A stretch of DNA of 64,000 bases, from assembly GCA_026000945.1 (NCBI GenBank), contig BNZI01000002.1, positions 81,504 through 145,503 of the forward strand, read 5' to 3'. Within the stretch, counting starts at the first letter, position 1. Each line of letters opens with the position of its first letter. The notes under the pieces were generated by a model. It was not told the DNA's origin. It ran no database searches and worked only from the letters and a program-made list of their open reading frames with translations. Shown one piece after another: positions 27,717 through 37,045 of this stretch. Source of the DNA: Clostridia bacterium (GTDB lineage Bacteria; Bacillota; Clostridia; Lachnospirales; Lachnospiraceae). The translations under genes and the position numbers were made by a program.

Positions 27717-28046
27717 ATGGAAAATAGAGAAATGGATATTCAAGATTTATTAAATGTTCAGTCGGATTTTCTGGCAGAAAATTTGACTCAAGAACAAATT
27801 AACCAAGTACAAGCAAGATTAGACAAAATTCAAAAAAAATTTGATATTCAAACAAAATTAAATACATTATTTATGGAAGCACCCATCAATGGTGCAAAGA
27901 TTCTTAAAGATAATTATCTTAAAGCCGGAATTACATCAAATGACTTAATAGAGATTGAATTATATCTGCGTACAAGAGAAGTGGATACACCTTTTAAAGC
28001 AGTGGTACGGAAATTACTTTTAGAAATTAAAGAGCATTTAAATTAG
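27717..28046 (+). CDS. Small hypothetical protein
   Basis: The 109-residue product is largely helical and highly charged, with no membrane segment. The segment LTQEQINQVQARLDKIQKKF suggests a coiled coil at about 25-45; a second half has YLKAGITSNDLIEIELYLRTRE. No family is recognised. AGGTG lies before the ATG at 27717. Downstream is another gap of about 240 bases. The coding potential is supported mainly by length and by its regular composition. Confidence 0.55.
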   Translation: MENREMDIQDLLNVQSDFLAENLTQEQINQVQARLDKIQKKFDIQTKLNTLFMEAPINGAKILKDNYLKAGITSNDLIEIELYLRTREVDTPFKAVVRKLLLEIKEHLN

Positions 28047-28286
28047 GAATTATTATCTCAATAGATAGAACTCGCCGTTAAACGTATTTAAGTACTATGT
28101 TGAAACTAAGAAGATAAATTAAGATAAAACATAGATGGAAAAAATATCTTTCGTCAAATATTTTCACTTAATAGGAAAGGGGTGTATGGATTAATTAATG
28201 AAATATCAAGATTATTCTTATGATTTTTTAATTATAAAATTAAATATTATTTAGATTCCTCTGCACATCAACTTTTTTATTCACCG

Positions 28287-28580
28287 GTGCATTTAGGCAA
28301 GAAAGAGAAAAAAGATGATGTGCCAGAGATGTTGTTTGATTCTATTTCGGAGTATATTACTCATAAAGAGTTCTTATGTGTAACAAAAGGTAAGCGTCGC
28401 TACTGGGCAAGTAAAAATGTAAAACACCCACTAGAAAAAATTTATACTGTAACTGGTGGCGATTTATCTCAATTAAGCGAAAAATTGCGGGAGAATAGTA
28501 AAATAAAATATTCAAAGCGTGTACACTTTGAAGTAAATATGACTGTTCATGAGGTTGAATACATTCAACTGTCTAATTAG
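28287..28580 (+). CDS. Hypothetical protein, start uncertain, possibly frameshifted
   Basis: The frame opens with GTG at 28287 but remains open upstream to about 28225 with residues reading LDSSAHQLFYSPVHLG, so the natural start may be lost. A separate frame starting at ATG 28198 (MKYQDYSYDFLIIK) ends just before this one, as after a single frameshift. The 97-residue product is basic and soluble, with KGKRRYWASKNVKHPLEKIY and a C-terminal strand-rich end (KRVHFEVNMTVHEVEYIQL). No family is recognised. Confidence 0.45.
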   Translation: MHLGKKEKKDDVPEMLFDSISEYITHKEFLCVTKGKRRYWASKNVKHPLEKIYTVTGGDLSQLSEKLRENSKIKYSKRVHFEVNMTVHEVEYIQLSN

Positions 28581-29067
28581 TCTTTAGGAAATAAGTATGG
28601 ACCTTATTTAATACAATGTCTATTTTTATCTTTTCTAGGAGTATCGTTTTTTGAAAATTAAATATTAAGGAGAATGATGTGCAAGGGAAAGTAGTACCTA
28701 AAATAACACTTATAAAAAGATACCTTGGGATAAAGGGACGCTAAGTCGAAAGACAAGCCGCCCCTTTAAAGATAACTGCGTAAAATTGTAATTTTACGCA
28801 TACTTATAGAAATATTTTAACTGCTTCTTTGTAAATATTCTCATATGGCATCTAAACAAGTAATCTCAATGACTTTAAATCCATCCAATTATGAGCTATG
28901 AGAATAGAAAAACGAAGAAGCAATCATTAAACTAGTGTGCCTTCATTACTTTTTTATACACTTGGATATAAATATGTCAAAAGCAATTTCATACATCTTG
29001 TTTTATATGCTCTGAGTGAAATTGCTTACGAATTAAAGAAAACTTTGATTCATTGAGTTCATTGAGT
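28581..29067. other. Gene-free gap with a hairpin and a 9-base triple repeat
   Basis: There is a hairpin of TGCGTAAAATT/AATTTTACGCA near 28778-28802. Three copies of TTCATTGAG sit at about 29049-29075, running across the stop of the DUF4097 gene. No reading frame of note is seen. Confidence 0.5.
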
Positions 29068-29946
29068 TCATTGAGTTTTTCTTACTATAATTGAACCATT
29101 GATTGTACTAAGATTAATTTCATTTTGTTCATCACCTATATTTAAATAAGGAAGCGAATTTCCTAAAATATTAATGTTTCCAAATTTCGTATTAGCAAGT
29201 AAACGCACATTCAAAGGCTCTTGTTTGGTTTTAATTTCAATTTCGCCATTAATGGTTTGCAAATCAATCGGATTATCTATATTTTCTACATCAACATGAA
29301 TATCTCCATTTGTTGTCTCTCCAATTAAGGCTCCCGTAACTTGTTCGAAATAAATATCACCATGTTTACTTTCTGTTCGTGTTTGCTGGCTATTGATATT
29401 TTTCAACTCAATACTTCCAGTTAGCGTTTCAGCTTGAATTTCCTTAGTATTGATTCCACTTAAATTAATCTCGCCGGCTTTATTTTGGATATCTATGTGT
29501 AGAACGTTTATTCCCTGTAGACCTATTTTTCCCAGATGATTATTTATGCTTAAAGACTCATATTCTTTTTCTGGAATGGAAAGAACAATATCTAAGCGAT
29601 GCTTAATTCCCCCTATATCAAAATTAAACCAATTTTCTGAATTTGATTCTTTTGATTCAATAAGTAAGGTATTATTTTGTATTTCAGCTCGAAATTCTAC
29701 CTTATTTCGTTTCTTGACTTCCCCCTCAAATTTTACCAAAATTTTTTCCTCTGTATTCGAGATTACTTTAACATTCGCTAAATCTGTATCAATTTGTATA
29801 TGGGAAAGCTCTGCAGGAGAAAACTCTTTTGCTTCCGAAATTGTTTCCAGTCCACCTTTAAAACGATAGCTGATCAATGATCCAATTAAACCAACACACA
29901 GCATAACGAATGCAATTTTTAACACCAATTTTTCTTTATTACTCAT
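29068..29946 (-). CDS. DUF4097 beta-strand repeat membrane protein
   Basis: The 292-residue product has one N-terminal membrane helix (about 8-28). A long extracytoplasmic region of regularly spaced short strands follows (for example KIGLQGINVLHIDIQNKAGEINLSGI and the later IDLQTINGEIEIKT, LSTINGSIIVR), typical of the DUF4097 right-handed beta-helix family. The start overlaps the end of the DUF1700 gene. PadR-DUF1700-DUF4097 triads occur widely in Firmicutes and are thought to sense or respond to envelope stress, but the exact role is unknown. Confidence 0.88.
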   Translation of the reverse strand: MSNKEKLVLKIAFVMLCVGLIGSLISYRFKGGLETISEAKEFSPAELSHIQIDTDLANVKVISNTEEKILVKFEGEVKKRNKVEFRAEIQNNTLLIESKESNSENWFNFDIGGIKHRLDIVLSIPEKEYESLSINNHLGKIGLQGINVLHIDIQNKAGEINLSGINTKEIQAETLTGSIELKNINSQQTRTESKHGDIYFEQVTGALIGETTNGDIHVDVENIDNPIDLQTINGEIEIKTKQEPLNVRLLANTKFGNINILGNSLPYLNIGDEQNEINLSTINGSIIVRKTQ

Positions 29947-30499
29947 TTTCCCATCCTCGTTTTACGATTGATACATTATATTTTAAGTAACGGATAAATA
30001 AACGCAGAATCCATTTTGTCAAGCGTTTCATTAATATGCCAAGCAATAAACCAAGTGCACACAAAATCAATAGAGTAAAAAATTCAAAGAATATAAATGT
30101 TGAAAGACCCAAAATACATACAATCGGATAAATCGGTAATAAAATAGAAAAAGCAAAAATGCATACCCATAAAGCAAAAACGATACCAAAGACAGCAATC
30201 ACTGGACCTAAAATAAAAACTAAATTAAAGAAACCAAGAGCTGTGACAGATAACAATGCTCCCCAAATATTTTTAAAACTGAACTGTTTTTCGATTTGTT
30301 CTATATGATATTCGGCCATTAATTCTTTACTCATTTGCTTTGGTTCTCCTAATGATTTACAAATTTCTTCTTCTGTTTTTCCTTCTTGCATTCCCATCAT
30401 AAAATGCTCGTCATAGTCACGCAAAATATCTTCACGTTCCGCTACCTCTAAACGTTTTAAACCTATTTTTAATTCACTCATAAACTCAATTTTAGTCAT
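29939..30499 (-). CDS. DUF1700 (HAAS) domain membrane protein
   Basis: The start at 30499 overlaps the PadR stop, and the product is about 186 residues. The N-terminal HAAS/DUF1700 region contains EFMSELKIGLKRLEVAEREDILRDYDEHF and EEICKSLGEPKQMSKEL. The C-terminal half has about four membrane helices. It is encoded between a PadR regulator and a DUF4097 protein, overlapping both, so it is part of the same regulated unit and probably membrane-bound. Confidence 0.9.
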   Translation of the reverse strand: MTKIEFMSELKIGLKRLEVAEREDILRDYDEHFMMGMQEGKTEEEICKSLGEPKQMSKELMAEYHIEQIEKQFSFKNIWGALLSVTALGFFNLVFILGPVIAVFGIVFALWVCIFAFSILLPIYPIVCILGLSTFIFFEFFTLLILCALGLLLGILMKRLTKWILRLFIRYLKYNVSIVKRGWENE

Positions 30500-30815
30500 T
30501 TTTTTCACCACCTTTAACAAAAAAATTTACAGCCTGAGAAAATTGCAACCATTCTTCCACCAATTCGTGTAAGTAGTTCTTACCTTTTTCTAATAATTGA
30601 TAATATTTACGAGGCGGTCCTTCTGAGGATTCCTGTAAATAACTCTTAAAATACTCTTCCTTACCTAAACGTCTTAGCAGAGGATAAACCGTTCCTTCGG
30701 AAATCTCAATATGAGAAGAAATTTCTTCAATCAATTCATAGCCATAATAATCTTTTTTTTCCAATAAGGCTAGCACACATAGCTCCAAGGCACCCTTTTT
30801 AAATTGCACATTCAT
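30492..30815 (-). CDS. PadR family transcriptional regulator
   Basis: The 107-residue winged-helix protein reads KKGALELCVLALLEKKDYYGYELIEEI at its N-terminus and SEGTVYPLLRRLGKEEYF in the recognition helix and wing region, then RKYYQLLEKGKNYLHEL. That is the short, single-domain PadR-s1 type. These usually repress their own operon and respond to envelope or drug signals. The gene heads a three-gene set with overlapping ends, so the operator should lie in the gap upstream of 30815. Confidence 0.93.
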   Translation of the reverse strand: MNVQFKKGALELCVLALLEKKDYYGYELIEEISSHIEISEGTVYPLLRRLGKEEYFKSYLQESSEGPPRKYYQLLEKGKNYLHELVEEWLQFSQAVNFFVKGGEKND

Positions 30816-30991
30816 CTATTATTTTTCATCTCCTTTCTATCATCAACATCTTATGTATAATATATCACATGGTATTATATTATGCAAGGTATTAATTAAA
30901 AAATAAAAGTGAATGATAAACACACAATGAATTATAGGGCTAGAGTATAAAAATCATAGAGAATGATTTAATAAAAAGATAGTTACTAAAA

Positions 30992-31044
30992 CAAAGGTGG
31001 CAAAGCTACATTCCATTTTATGAAATATAGCTTTGCCACCTTTG
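30992..31044 (-). terminator. Intrinsic terminator after the cmk-ispH-S1 operon
   Basis: A 17-bp perfect stem (30992-31008 with 31028-31044). Read on the minus strand it is followed by TTTTAGTAAC, so it terminates the S1-domain gene that ends at 31128. Confidence 0.75.
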
Positions 31045-31127
31045 GCTAATAGAATCTGAAACAATGTGGGGTGATGATTAATCACCCCTATGTTCCTTAC
31101 TTGATCATTTCCAATGTAAACTAAAAT

Positions 31128-32234
31128 TTAATTCTCATAATAATCATTTTGATCATTATAATCATTCTGGTCATATTGATCGTAATCATTTAAAGCTTTC
31201 ATACTTAAACTGATTTTACGTTCACCTTCATTAAAGTCTACAATTTGGGCTTGAATTTCTTCTCCGATTTGCAAGATATCGGATGGCTTTTCTACGTGGT
31301 TTCTAGAAATTTGTGAAACATGTAATAAAGCATCTACACCTGCTTCTAGTTCAACAAATGCTCCAAAGTCTGTCATACGAGCAACTTTTCCAGTAATGAT
31401 TGTACCTACTTGATACTTTTGTAAAGCATTTTCCCAAGGATTACTTTCAGGAAATTTCAAACTTAAAGCAATTTTTTCTCCATTGATTTCTTTAATCAAT
31501 ACGCTTAACTGCTCTCCTGCTTGAAAAAGTTTTTTCGGATTTCCTACCCTGCCCCAAGACATTTCAGAAATATGAAGCAATCCATCAGCTCCTCCTAAAT
31601 CCACGAAAGCGCCAAAATCTGTAACATTTTTGATTACACCTTCTACGATTTGACCAGGAGATATGCGAGAGAAAAGTTCTTTTTGTTTTTTTGATTTTTC
31701 AGCTAACAAAAGTTGTTTCCGATCACCAATAATACGACGTCTTTTTGGATTAAATTCTGTAATAACAAATTCTATTTCTGTATTGAGATATTTGCTTAAA
31801 TTTTTCTCATAAGAATCAGATACTAAACTTGCCGGAATAAACACCCTAGATTCTTCCACGGATACCGTTAAACCGCCGTCTAAAACTTGTACAACTTTTG
31901 CTTTGAGAATTTCTTTTTTATTAAAAGCTTCTTCAATACGTTTATTACCTTTTTCTGCTGCTAAACGTTTATAAGATAACAACACTTGGCTATCACCGTC
32001 ATTGACTTTGATTACTTTTGCTTCTATACTCTCTCCGACTTGTACCATTTGGGTTAAATCTACATCGCTTTTATTTGTATATTCACTACGTGTAATCACT
32101 CCATCTGATTTGTAGCCTATATTGACAAGAATTTCATCTTCTTTTACATCAATTATTTTACCGGTAACAATTTCTCCTACATATATAGGTTTTAATGTTT
32201 CTTCTAACATTTGTTCAAAACTTAATTCTGACAT
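31128..32234 (-). CDS. S1 domain RNA-binding protein (ribosomal protein S1 homologue)
   Basis: The ATG at 32234 (MSELSFEQMLEETL) is used; the 368-residue product holds four S1 OB-fold domains at about 20-90, 105-175, 195-262 and 280-345. The third and fourth are the most typical (GVIKNVTDFGAFVDLGGADGLLHISEMSWGRV and VARMTDFGAFVELEAG). It is a short S1/YpfD-type protein as found in Firmicutes. The tail is Asp/Asn/Tyr/Gln-rich (NDYDQYDQNDYNDQ). The start overlaps the end of ispH by 20 bases. The ispH-S1 link is common in Clostridia, where the two are sometimes fused. Confidence 0.88.
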   Translation of the reverse strand: MSELSFEQMLEETLKPIYVGEIVTGKIIDVKEDEILVNIGYKSDGVITRSEYTNKSDVDLTQMVQVGESIEAKVIKVNDGDSQVLLSYKRLAAEKGNKRIEEAFNKKEILKAKVVQVLDGGLTVSVEESRVFIPASLVSDSYEKNLSKYLNTEIEFVITEFNPKRRRIIGDRKQLLLAEKSKKQKELFSRISPGQIVEGVIKNVTDFGAFVDLGGADGLLHISEMSWGRVGNPKKLFQAGEQLSVLIKEINGEKIALSLKFPESNPWENALQKYQVGTIITGKVARMTDFGAFVELEAGVDALLHVSQISRNHVEKPSDILQIGEEIQAQIVDFNEGERKISLSMKALNDYDQYDQNDYNDQNDYYEN

Positions 32235-33072
32235 TAGTCTGAACCTCCTCAATGATATAATTGGGGGTTGATGCCCCTGCTGTAATACCTATGCTGAAAA
32301 CAGAACAGAACCAAGCTGGCTGTAAATCATCAACTGTTTGTATATGATAAGTCTTATTACATTCTTTTTTACAAATTTCATAAAGTTTTTGTGTATTCGA
32401 ACTATATTTATCACCGATCACTAAAACCATGTCTACTGCGCAAGCAAGCTCCTTGGCTGCCTCTTGCCGCTGTCTTGTTGCGTGGCAGATGGTATTGACA
32501 ACATTTATATCATACCCCTTTTTTGAAATTTTTTCAACTATATCTTGAAACTTATTGTAATTAAATGTCGTTTGTGAAACTATACATAGTTTTGTGTTTA
32601 AGGGAAAATGTAAATTTTCGACTTCTTTCTCATTTTCAATTACTATAGTTTGAGAATTTCCCCATCCTTTTATACCAATGACTTCAGGATGAGAAGAGTT
32701 TCCGACAATCACTACGATCTCTCGATTTCGATTACTTTCTTGTACGATATGATGAATTTTGCTCACAAAAGGACAAGTACAATCTATAAGCTCAATTTTT
32801 GGTTTGTTTTGTAAATAAGAAAGGATTTCTTTTTTTACCCCATGAGAACGGATGATAACTACCCCCTCAGAGAGTGACCTCAAACTTTCTTCACTATCTA
32901 AAATCTGTACACCTTTTGTTTTTAAGTTTTCTACGACTTCGGTATTATGAATAATCGGTCCATAAGTATAGATTATTTGTTGAGGATGTTTTTCCAATTG
33001 TCGGTACACTTCTTTTACTGCTCGTTCCACACCAAAACAAAACCCGGCAGTTTTAGCAATAAAGACTTCCAT
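32215..33072 (-). CDS. ispH: 4-hydroxy-3-methylbut-2-enyl diphosphate reductase
   Basis: This is the last step of the non-mevalonate pathway, making IPP and DMAPP with a [4Fe-4S] cluster. All hallmarks are present in 285 residues. Cys12 lies in AGFCFGVERAV, His42 in IIHN, RSHGV near 75-79, Cys100 in DCTCPFV, a GNSSHPE segment, SQTTF and Cys196 in NTICHATRQRQ. GDKYSSNTQKLYEIC and ITAGASTPNYIIEEV complete it. It sits between cmk and the S1 gene, with a five-base gap to cmk and a 20-base overlap with S1. It serves as the in-window comparison for the IspH-like half of the SDR fusion. Confidence 0.97.
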   Translation of the reverse strand: MEVFIAKTAGFCFGVERAVKEVYRQLEKHPQQIIYTYGPIIHNTEVVENLKTKGVQILDSEESLRSLSEGVVIIRSHGVKKEILSYLQNKPKIELIDCTCPFVSKIHHIVQESNRNREIVVIVGNSSHPEVIGIKGWGNSQTIVIENEKEVENLHFPLNTKLCIVSQTTFNYNKFQDIVEKISKKGYDINVVNTICHATRQRQEAAKELACAVDMVLVIGDKYSSNTQKLYEICKKECNKTYHIQTVDDLQPAWFCSVFSIGITAGASTPNYIIEEVQTNVRIKF

Positions 33073-33077
33073 GACTT

Positions 33078-33737
33078 TTATATTCCTTTTCGCTGATGAT
33101 AGTATTGAATAATCTGTTCGATTATTTCTTCTCGGCTAAGCTCTGAACTGTCAAGATAGATGGCATCAAAAGCCTGCTTTAAAGGAGCAATTTCTCGGCT
33201 TTTATCCCTTCTATCCCGTTTACGAAGGTTTTCTTCAATTTCTTCTAAAGGTTCTTTTAATCCCAATTCTTTTTGTCTGCGCAAAGCACGGACGGAAGTT
33301 TTAGCAGTTAAATAAATTTTCAATTCAGCATCTGGAAAAATACAAGTACCAATATCACGACCATCAGCAATGATATTATTCTTTTCTCCTGTTTTTCTTT
33401 GTAAATCAAATAAAGCTTGACGTATGCAAGAAAAAGTGCTAATTTGAGAAGCGAAATTTCCTATTTCTTCATCTTTTAAAAAAAGAGATATATCTTCTTT
33501 TTCTAAAAATACGTGCTGTTCTCCCTCGATATATCTTATTTCCAAGTCACAAGAAGAGCAAAACTGCTGTAGTACTTTTTCTTTAGGGGGGATATTGGCT
33601 TGACGAATTGCATATGCCATAGCGCGATATAAAGCACCCGTATCTAAATAAAGAAAACCTATCTTTTTGGCAACTGCTTTAGCAACCGTACTTTTCCCGG
33701 ATGCTGCAGGTCCATCTATCGCAATACGAAACGGCAT
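33078..33737 (-). CDS. cmk: Cytidylate kinase
   Basis: The enzyme phosphorylates CMP and dCMP with ATP. The 219-residue protein has the P-loop GPAASGKSTVAKAVA, the YLDTGALYRAMAYAI nucleoside segment and a D-G-R-D-I-G-T element at ADGRDIGTCIFP. Arg-rich lid sequences follow (RALRRQKELG, KRDRRDKSREIAPLK). It heads the cmk-ispH-S1 minus-strand unit. A partial decayed copy of its 5' half lies at 27190-27350. Confidence 0.97.
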   Translation of the reverse strand: MPFRIAIDGPAASGKSTVAKAVAKKIGFLYLDTGALYRAMAYAIRQANIPPKEKVLQQFCSSCDLEIRYIEGEQHVFLEKEDISLFLKDEEIGNFASQISTFSCIRQALFDLQRKTGEKNNIIADGRDIGTCIFPDAELKIYLTAKTSVRALRRQKELGLKEPLEEIEENLRKRDRRDKSREIAPLKQAFDAIYLDSSELSREEIIEQIIQYYHQRKGI

Positions 33738-33775
33738 AACTCTATCTTTCTCCTTTTATAGATTTGATTTTCTTT

Positions 33776-35023
33776 TCAGATACTCATTGCAGCGGCATAA
33801 GCTGTACTCCAAGCAATTTGTAAATTAAATCCTCCTGTTTTTGCATCTAAATCCAGCATTTCCCCTATCATATATAAACGAGAAATTTTTTTGGATTCCA
33901 TTGTGGAAGGGGAAATTTCCTGAACACAAACACCGCCTTGCGTAATGACTGCCTCCCTATAATCTCTAAGTTTATGTAAGGTTAAGCAAAACTCTTTTGT
34001 ATGAAAAAGCAGGGCTTCCCTTTCCTCTGCCAAAAGGGAATATGCTCGTCGATCAAGAGCTATTTTGGTTTTTTTCATTAGAATGGGAATTAATTTTTGA
34101 GGGTATAACGTACGCAAAACACGGGATACAAGCTGATTACGGTGTTGTTCAAATTCCCTTAGAAATCGCAAATCTAACTGTTTATCCGATAAAGCAGGTT
34201 TTAAATCAATGGCTAAAATTAATTCTTCTGTCTTTAACAAACGTCCGATATGACTACTAGCACTTAAAATAACAGGTCCACTGACTCCAAAGTGTGTAAA
34301 TAACATTTCACCAAAATCTTCGTATAAAATTTTTCTCTTCTTTTCTCGTTCGGAATTTTTTGCAAAAATTTGAATCCGGACATTTTTTAAAGAAAGACCT
34401 TGTACATCTTTCACCCAATTTTCTTTTGTTTCAATGGGAACTAAAGCCGGAAGTGTTTCCACAATGTGGTGTCCGATCTCTTTAGCCAAAGTGTAGCCTT
34501 CTCCAGTCGAACCTGTAGTCGGATAAGAGAGTCCTCCACACGCTAAAATCACTGCATCACTTTGTATTTTCGTACCATCGGATAAAATTATACCTTTGCA
34601 GCAATGATCAGAAGAATATAATTTGTCCACTTTAGAATGATAATGAAATTTCACACCGAAACGCCGGCATTGTTTGACGAGGACCGACACAACATCAGAT
34701 GACTTGTCCGATTCCGGAAACACCCTATTTCCTCGTTCAATTTTCGTTTTCAGTCCTATCTCTCGTAAGTAGGATAAAAATTGATTTTGATCAAAACGAT
34801 TGATGGCACTATATAAAAATTTAGGATTACTGACCACTGCTTGAAAAAAATTTTCTTTTTCACAAGAATTGGTAAGGTTGCAGCGACCTTTTCCGGTAAT
34901 CAATAATTTCTTGCCAGGTACTCCATTTTTTTCGTAAAGCTCCGTTTGATGACCATTTGCAGCAACAATTGCAGCGGCAAATAAACCTGCGGCTCCTGCT
35001 CCTACAATAATCACTTTCGCCAT
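33776..35023 (-). CDS. NAD(P)/FAD-dependent oxidoreductase, HI0933/YhiN family
   Basis: The start at 35023 is preceded by GGGGGAAAT. The 415-residue flavoprotein opens MAKVIIVGAGAAGLFAAAIVA (FAD dinucleotide motif). It continues GVPGKKLLITGKGRCNLTN, LACGGLSYPTTGSTGEGYTLAKEIGH, and DFGEMLFTHFGVSGPVIL, and ends TGGFNLQIAWSTAYAAA. These are hallmarks of the HI0933 (BaiN-like) family. BaiN was described as a flavoprotein taking part in bile-acid 7-dehydroxylation, but most homologues have unknown substrates. The gene is 39 bases upstream of cmk on the same strand, a neighbourhood common in Clostridia. Confidence 0.93.
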   Translation of the reverse strand: MAKVIIVGAGAAGLFAAAIVAANGHQTELYEKNGVPGKKLLITGKGRCNLTNSCEKENFFQAVVSNPKFLYSAINRFDQNQFLSYLREIGLKTKIERGNRVFPESDKSSDVVSVLVKQCRRFGVKFHYHSKVDKLYSSDHCCKGIILSDGTKIQSDAVILACGGLSYPTTGSTGEGYTLAKEIGHHIVETLPALVPIETKENWVKDVQGLSLKNVRIQIFAKNSEREKKRKILYEDFGEMLFTHFGVSGPVILSASSHIGRLLKTEELILAIDLKPALSDKQLDLRFLREFEQHRNQLVSRVLRTLYPQKLIPILMKKTKIALDRRAYSLLAEEREALLFHTKEFCLTLHKLRDYREAVITQGGVCVQEISPSTMESKKISRLYMIGEMLDLDAKTGGFNLQIAWSTAYAAAMSI

Positions 35024-35063
35024 ATTTCCCCCTAAAGTAAAAAGTCTCAATTTTTATTATAAC

Positions 35064-35093
35064 AAAAAGACTTGTTTAAAAACAAGTCTTTTT
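35064..35093 (-). terminator. Intrinsic terminator after the repeat-only cell-wall-binding protein
   Basis: AAAAAGACTTGTTT and its partner AACAAGTCTTTTT form a stem with a short A-rich loop. On the minus strand it is followed by TTTTTGTTATAAT. It lies 136 bases past the stop at 35229 and just upstream of the HI0933-type gene. Confidence 0.75.
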
Positions 35094-35228
35094 ATTTAAT
35101 TAATTTGTTTTTATTATTTTTTTTATGATAAGTGTAAAGGGGATTGAGACGTAATCAAGCGAATTTGAATTTTCATAAAGTTTTAACCACGAACGTTAGC
35201 GGGAGAAATCAGATTCCTAGGAGTCCTT

Positions 35229-36224
35229 TCATGAATTGCTTTTTGTACCTACCCAAGCTCCTGTTTCATCCAAAATATAGCCGTTAATCACTGTATTATA
35301 TGCCATAGCTCCTGAAGAATAGAGGTAATAAAGTTTTCCTTTATAACCTATCCAGCCAGTCATCATTACTCCTGTGTCATTAAAATAATACCATTCCCCA
35401 TTCCAATCTAGCCATTCTGTAACCATAATCCCTTTATCGTTTAAGAAATACCAAACATCATTTTCTTGTAGCCATCCAAACGTCATTGAACCAATTTTGT
35501 CTCCTGCATTTTCGAAATGATACCAACGTCCGTCGATCTTTTTCCATCCACTGACCATTGTACCGTTCGTTTCGAAATAATACCAAGCTCCTAGATTCAT
35601 CCAAGATTGTGCCATACTTCCGTCGGGATTAAAATAATACCAGTGGGAGTCTAAATACACCCAAGCAGTCATCATATAACCATTGTTATTTAAATAATAC
35701 CATTTAGAGTCTACATTAATCCAACCACGTTGCATTTGTCCTTGCTGGTTAATATAAAACCAATGTCCATCTTTAAATACCCAACCAACTTGCATTACTC
35801 CGCTTTCATTGAAGTAATACCATTCATTATTCACTTCTGTCCATCCGGTTTGTAATAATCCATTAACATCTAAATAATACCATTTTTGTTGATCGAAAAT
35901 CCAACCAATATGCATTGCACCATTTTCACCTAAATAGTACCAGCCTAGGGAGCTGTTTAACCATCCGGTTTGCATTACTCCATCATGCGAAAAATAATAC
36001 CATTTACTTTCAATCAATTTCCATCCTATGGACGTGTAGCCTTTTTCATCAAAATAGTACCAGTTGTCTTCAATGCGTTCCCATTTATTTTCTTTATTTG
36101 CTATCAGGTTTCCATTAGAATAACTGTCTTGCCAATCTTTTTGTTTCCATGTACCAGAAAACACAGTAATTGTATTTAAAGCAACCAAAGCAACTAACAT
36201 GAATGTACTGACTAAGTTTTTCAT
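35229..36224 (-). CDS. Secreted protein of cell-wall (choline)-binding repeats only
   Basis: The start at 36224 follows GGGGGAGAAATC. The 331-residue product has a signal peptide (about 1-24). After it come about 13 repeats of about 20 residues of the GWxxxxxxWYYFxxxGxM type (CW_binding_1, the choline-binding repeat fold). No catalytic domain is present. In pneumococcal and clostridial proteins this fold attaches to phosphocholine on teichoic acid or to related wall sugars. The next gene downstream on the same strand is the HI0933-type flavoprotein, and the SASP gene is divergent upstream. It may be a wall decoration or spacer protein, or act on the spore coat or exosporium; this is inference. 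Confidence 0.9.
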   Translation of the reverse strand: MKNLVSTFMLVALVALNTITVFSGTWKQKDWQDSYSNGNLIANKENKWERIEDNWYYFDEKGYTSIGWKLIESKWYYFSHDGVMQTGWLNSSLGWYYLGENGAMHIGWIFDQQKWYYLDVNGLLQTGWTEVNNEWYYFNESGVMQVGWVFKDGHWFYINQQGQMQRGWINVDSKWYYLNNNGYMMTAWVYLDSHWYYFNPDGSMAQSWMNLGAWYYFETNGTMVSGWKKIDGRWYHFENAGDKIGSMTFGWLQENDVWYFLNDKGIMVTEWLDWNGEWYYFNDTGVMMTGWIGYKGKLYYLYSSGAMAYNTVINGYILDETGAWVGTKSNS

Positions 36225-36411
36225 GATTTCTCCCCCAAACATTCTTCACGTACTGACAAAGCTTAGTTTATCTAAATAATTATATTTTATTATACAAGAT
36301 TCGATATAAATCCTCAATTGAAAATTTTGATAAAAAAATAAAATATTAGATTTTTACTTATTTTTTCACATAAACAAAAAAAAATTTCACTATTGCCAAA
36401 AACTCTTATGC

Positions 36412-36439
36412 GTATTTTACGTCAAAATGCAACATACTA
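36412..36439 (+). promoter_or_regulatory. Candidate sigma-G promoter of the SASP gene
   Basis: CATACTA at 36433-36439 fits the sigma-G -10 consensus, and GTATT at 36412-36416 is a near match to the -35, with a 16-base spacer. The ATG of the SASP gene follows at 36502 with a strong AAGGAGG in between. Confidence 0.5.
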
Positions 36440-36501
36440 GTCTGGTAACACCAAATAAACCTTTTTTACAATGAGGTTTCAATTTTAAGGAGGCTTTTAT
36501 T

Positions 36502-36708
36502 ATGGCTAACTCAAACAAATCCGTAGTCCCAGAAGCAAAAGAGGCAATGAATAAGTTTAAAATGGAAATTGCAAATGAACTTGGCGTTCCTTTGAGCAAT
36601 GGATACAACGGCAATCTGACATCTGCTCAGAATGGTTCCGTTGGCGGCTATATGGTGAAAAAGATGATTGAAGCTCAAGAAAAACAGATGTCTCAAAAAA
36701 ATCTGTAG
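36502..36708 (+). CDS. Small acid-soluble spore protein, alpha/beta type
   Basis: The 68-residue DNA-binding spore protein coats DNA in the dormant spore and gives resistance to UV and heat. It matches the family throughout. EAMNKFKMEIANELGVPL contains the germination-protease (GPR) cleavage region around Glu-Ile-Ala. GYNGNLTSAQNGSVGGYMVKKMIEAQE contains the second conserved block. It is a single gene with its own strong Shine-Dalgarno (AAGGAGG) and a terminator, the expected arrangement for a gene expressed in the forespore. It is the clearest sign that the organism sporulates. Confidence 0.96.
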   Translation: MANSNKSVVPEAKEAMNKFKMEIANELGVPLSNGYNGNLTSAQNGSVGGYMVKKMIEAQEKQMSQKNL

Positions 36709-36860
36709 TAAAAAAGGTCAAAAGTGTTTCATTGGACTTTTTCTCATGCCATGTTTCATGAAAACAATTTGTGGAAAAAACGAATGCTAGAATTCGAAAA
36801 AAACAAAATCTTTTCAAGATCAAAGGTAGCTCCTTTGATAAACTTGCATAGGCAAAAGTC

Positions 36861-36886
36861 AAACCCCGCAAAATTTTGCGGGGTTT
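36861..36886 (+). terminator. Intrinsic terminator after the SASP gene
   Basis: AAACCCCGCAAAA and TTTTGCGGGGTTT form a perfect palindrome followed by TTCAAAAC. It lies about 150 bases past the stop. Confidence 0.8.
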
Positions 36887-37045
36887 TTCAAAACTTGAAT
36901 AAAGTTTTTAATTTCTCTCATTTCTAATCTAAATACTTCTAAATAATCTTTACTGTCATGCTTGAACCCTATACTGTTAGGACTAAAATTAGAATATTTT
37001 TGATAAGCGAGCGACAAAATTTAATACAGTTTCAAACCGCTTTAA

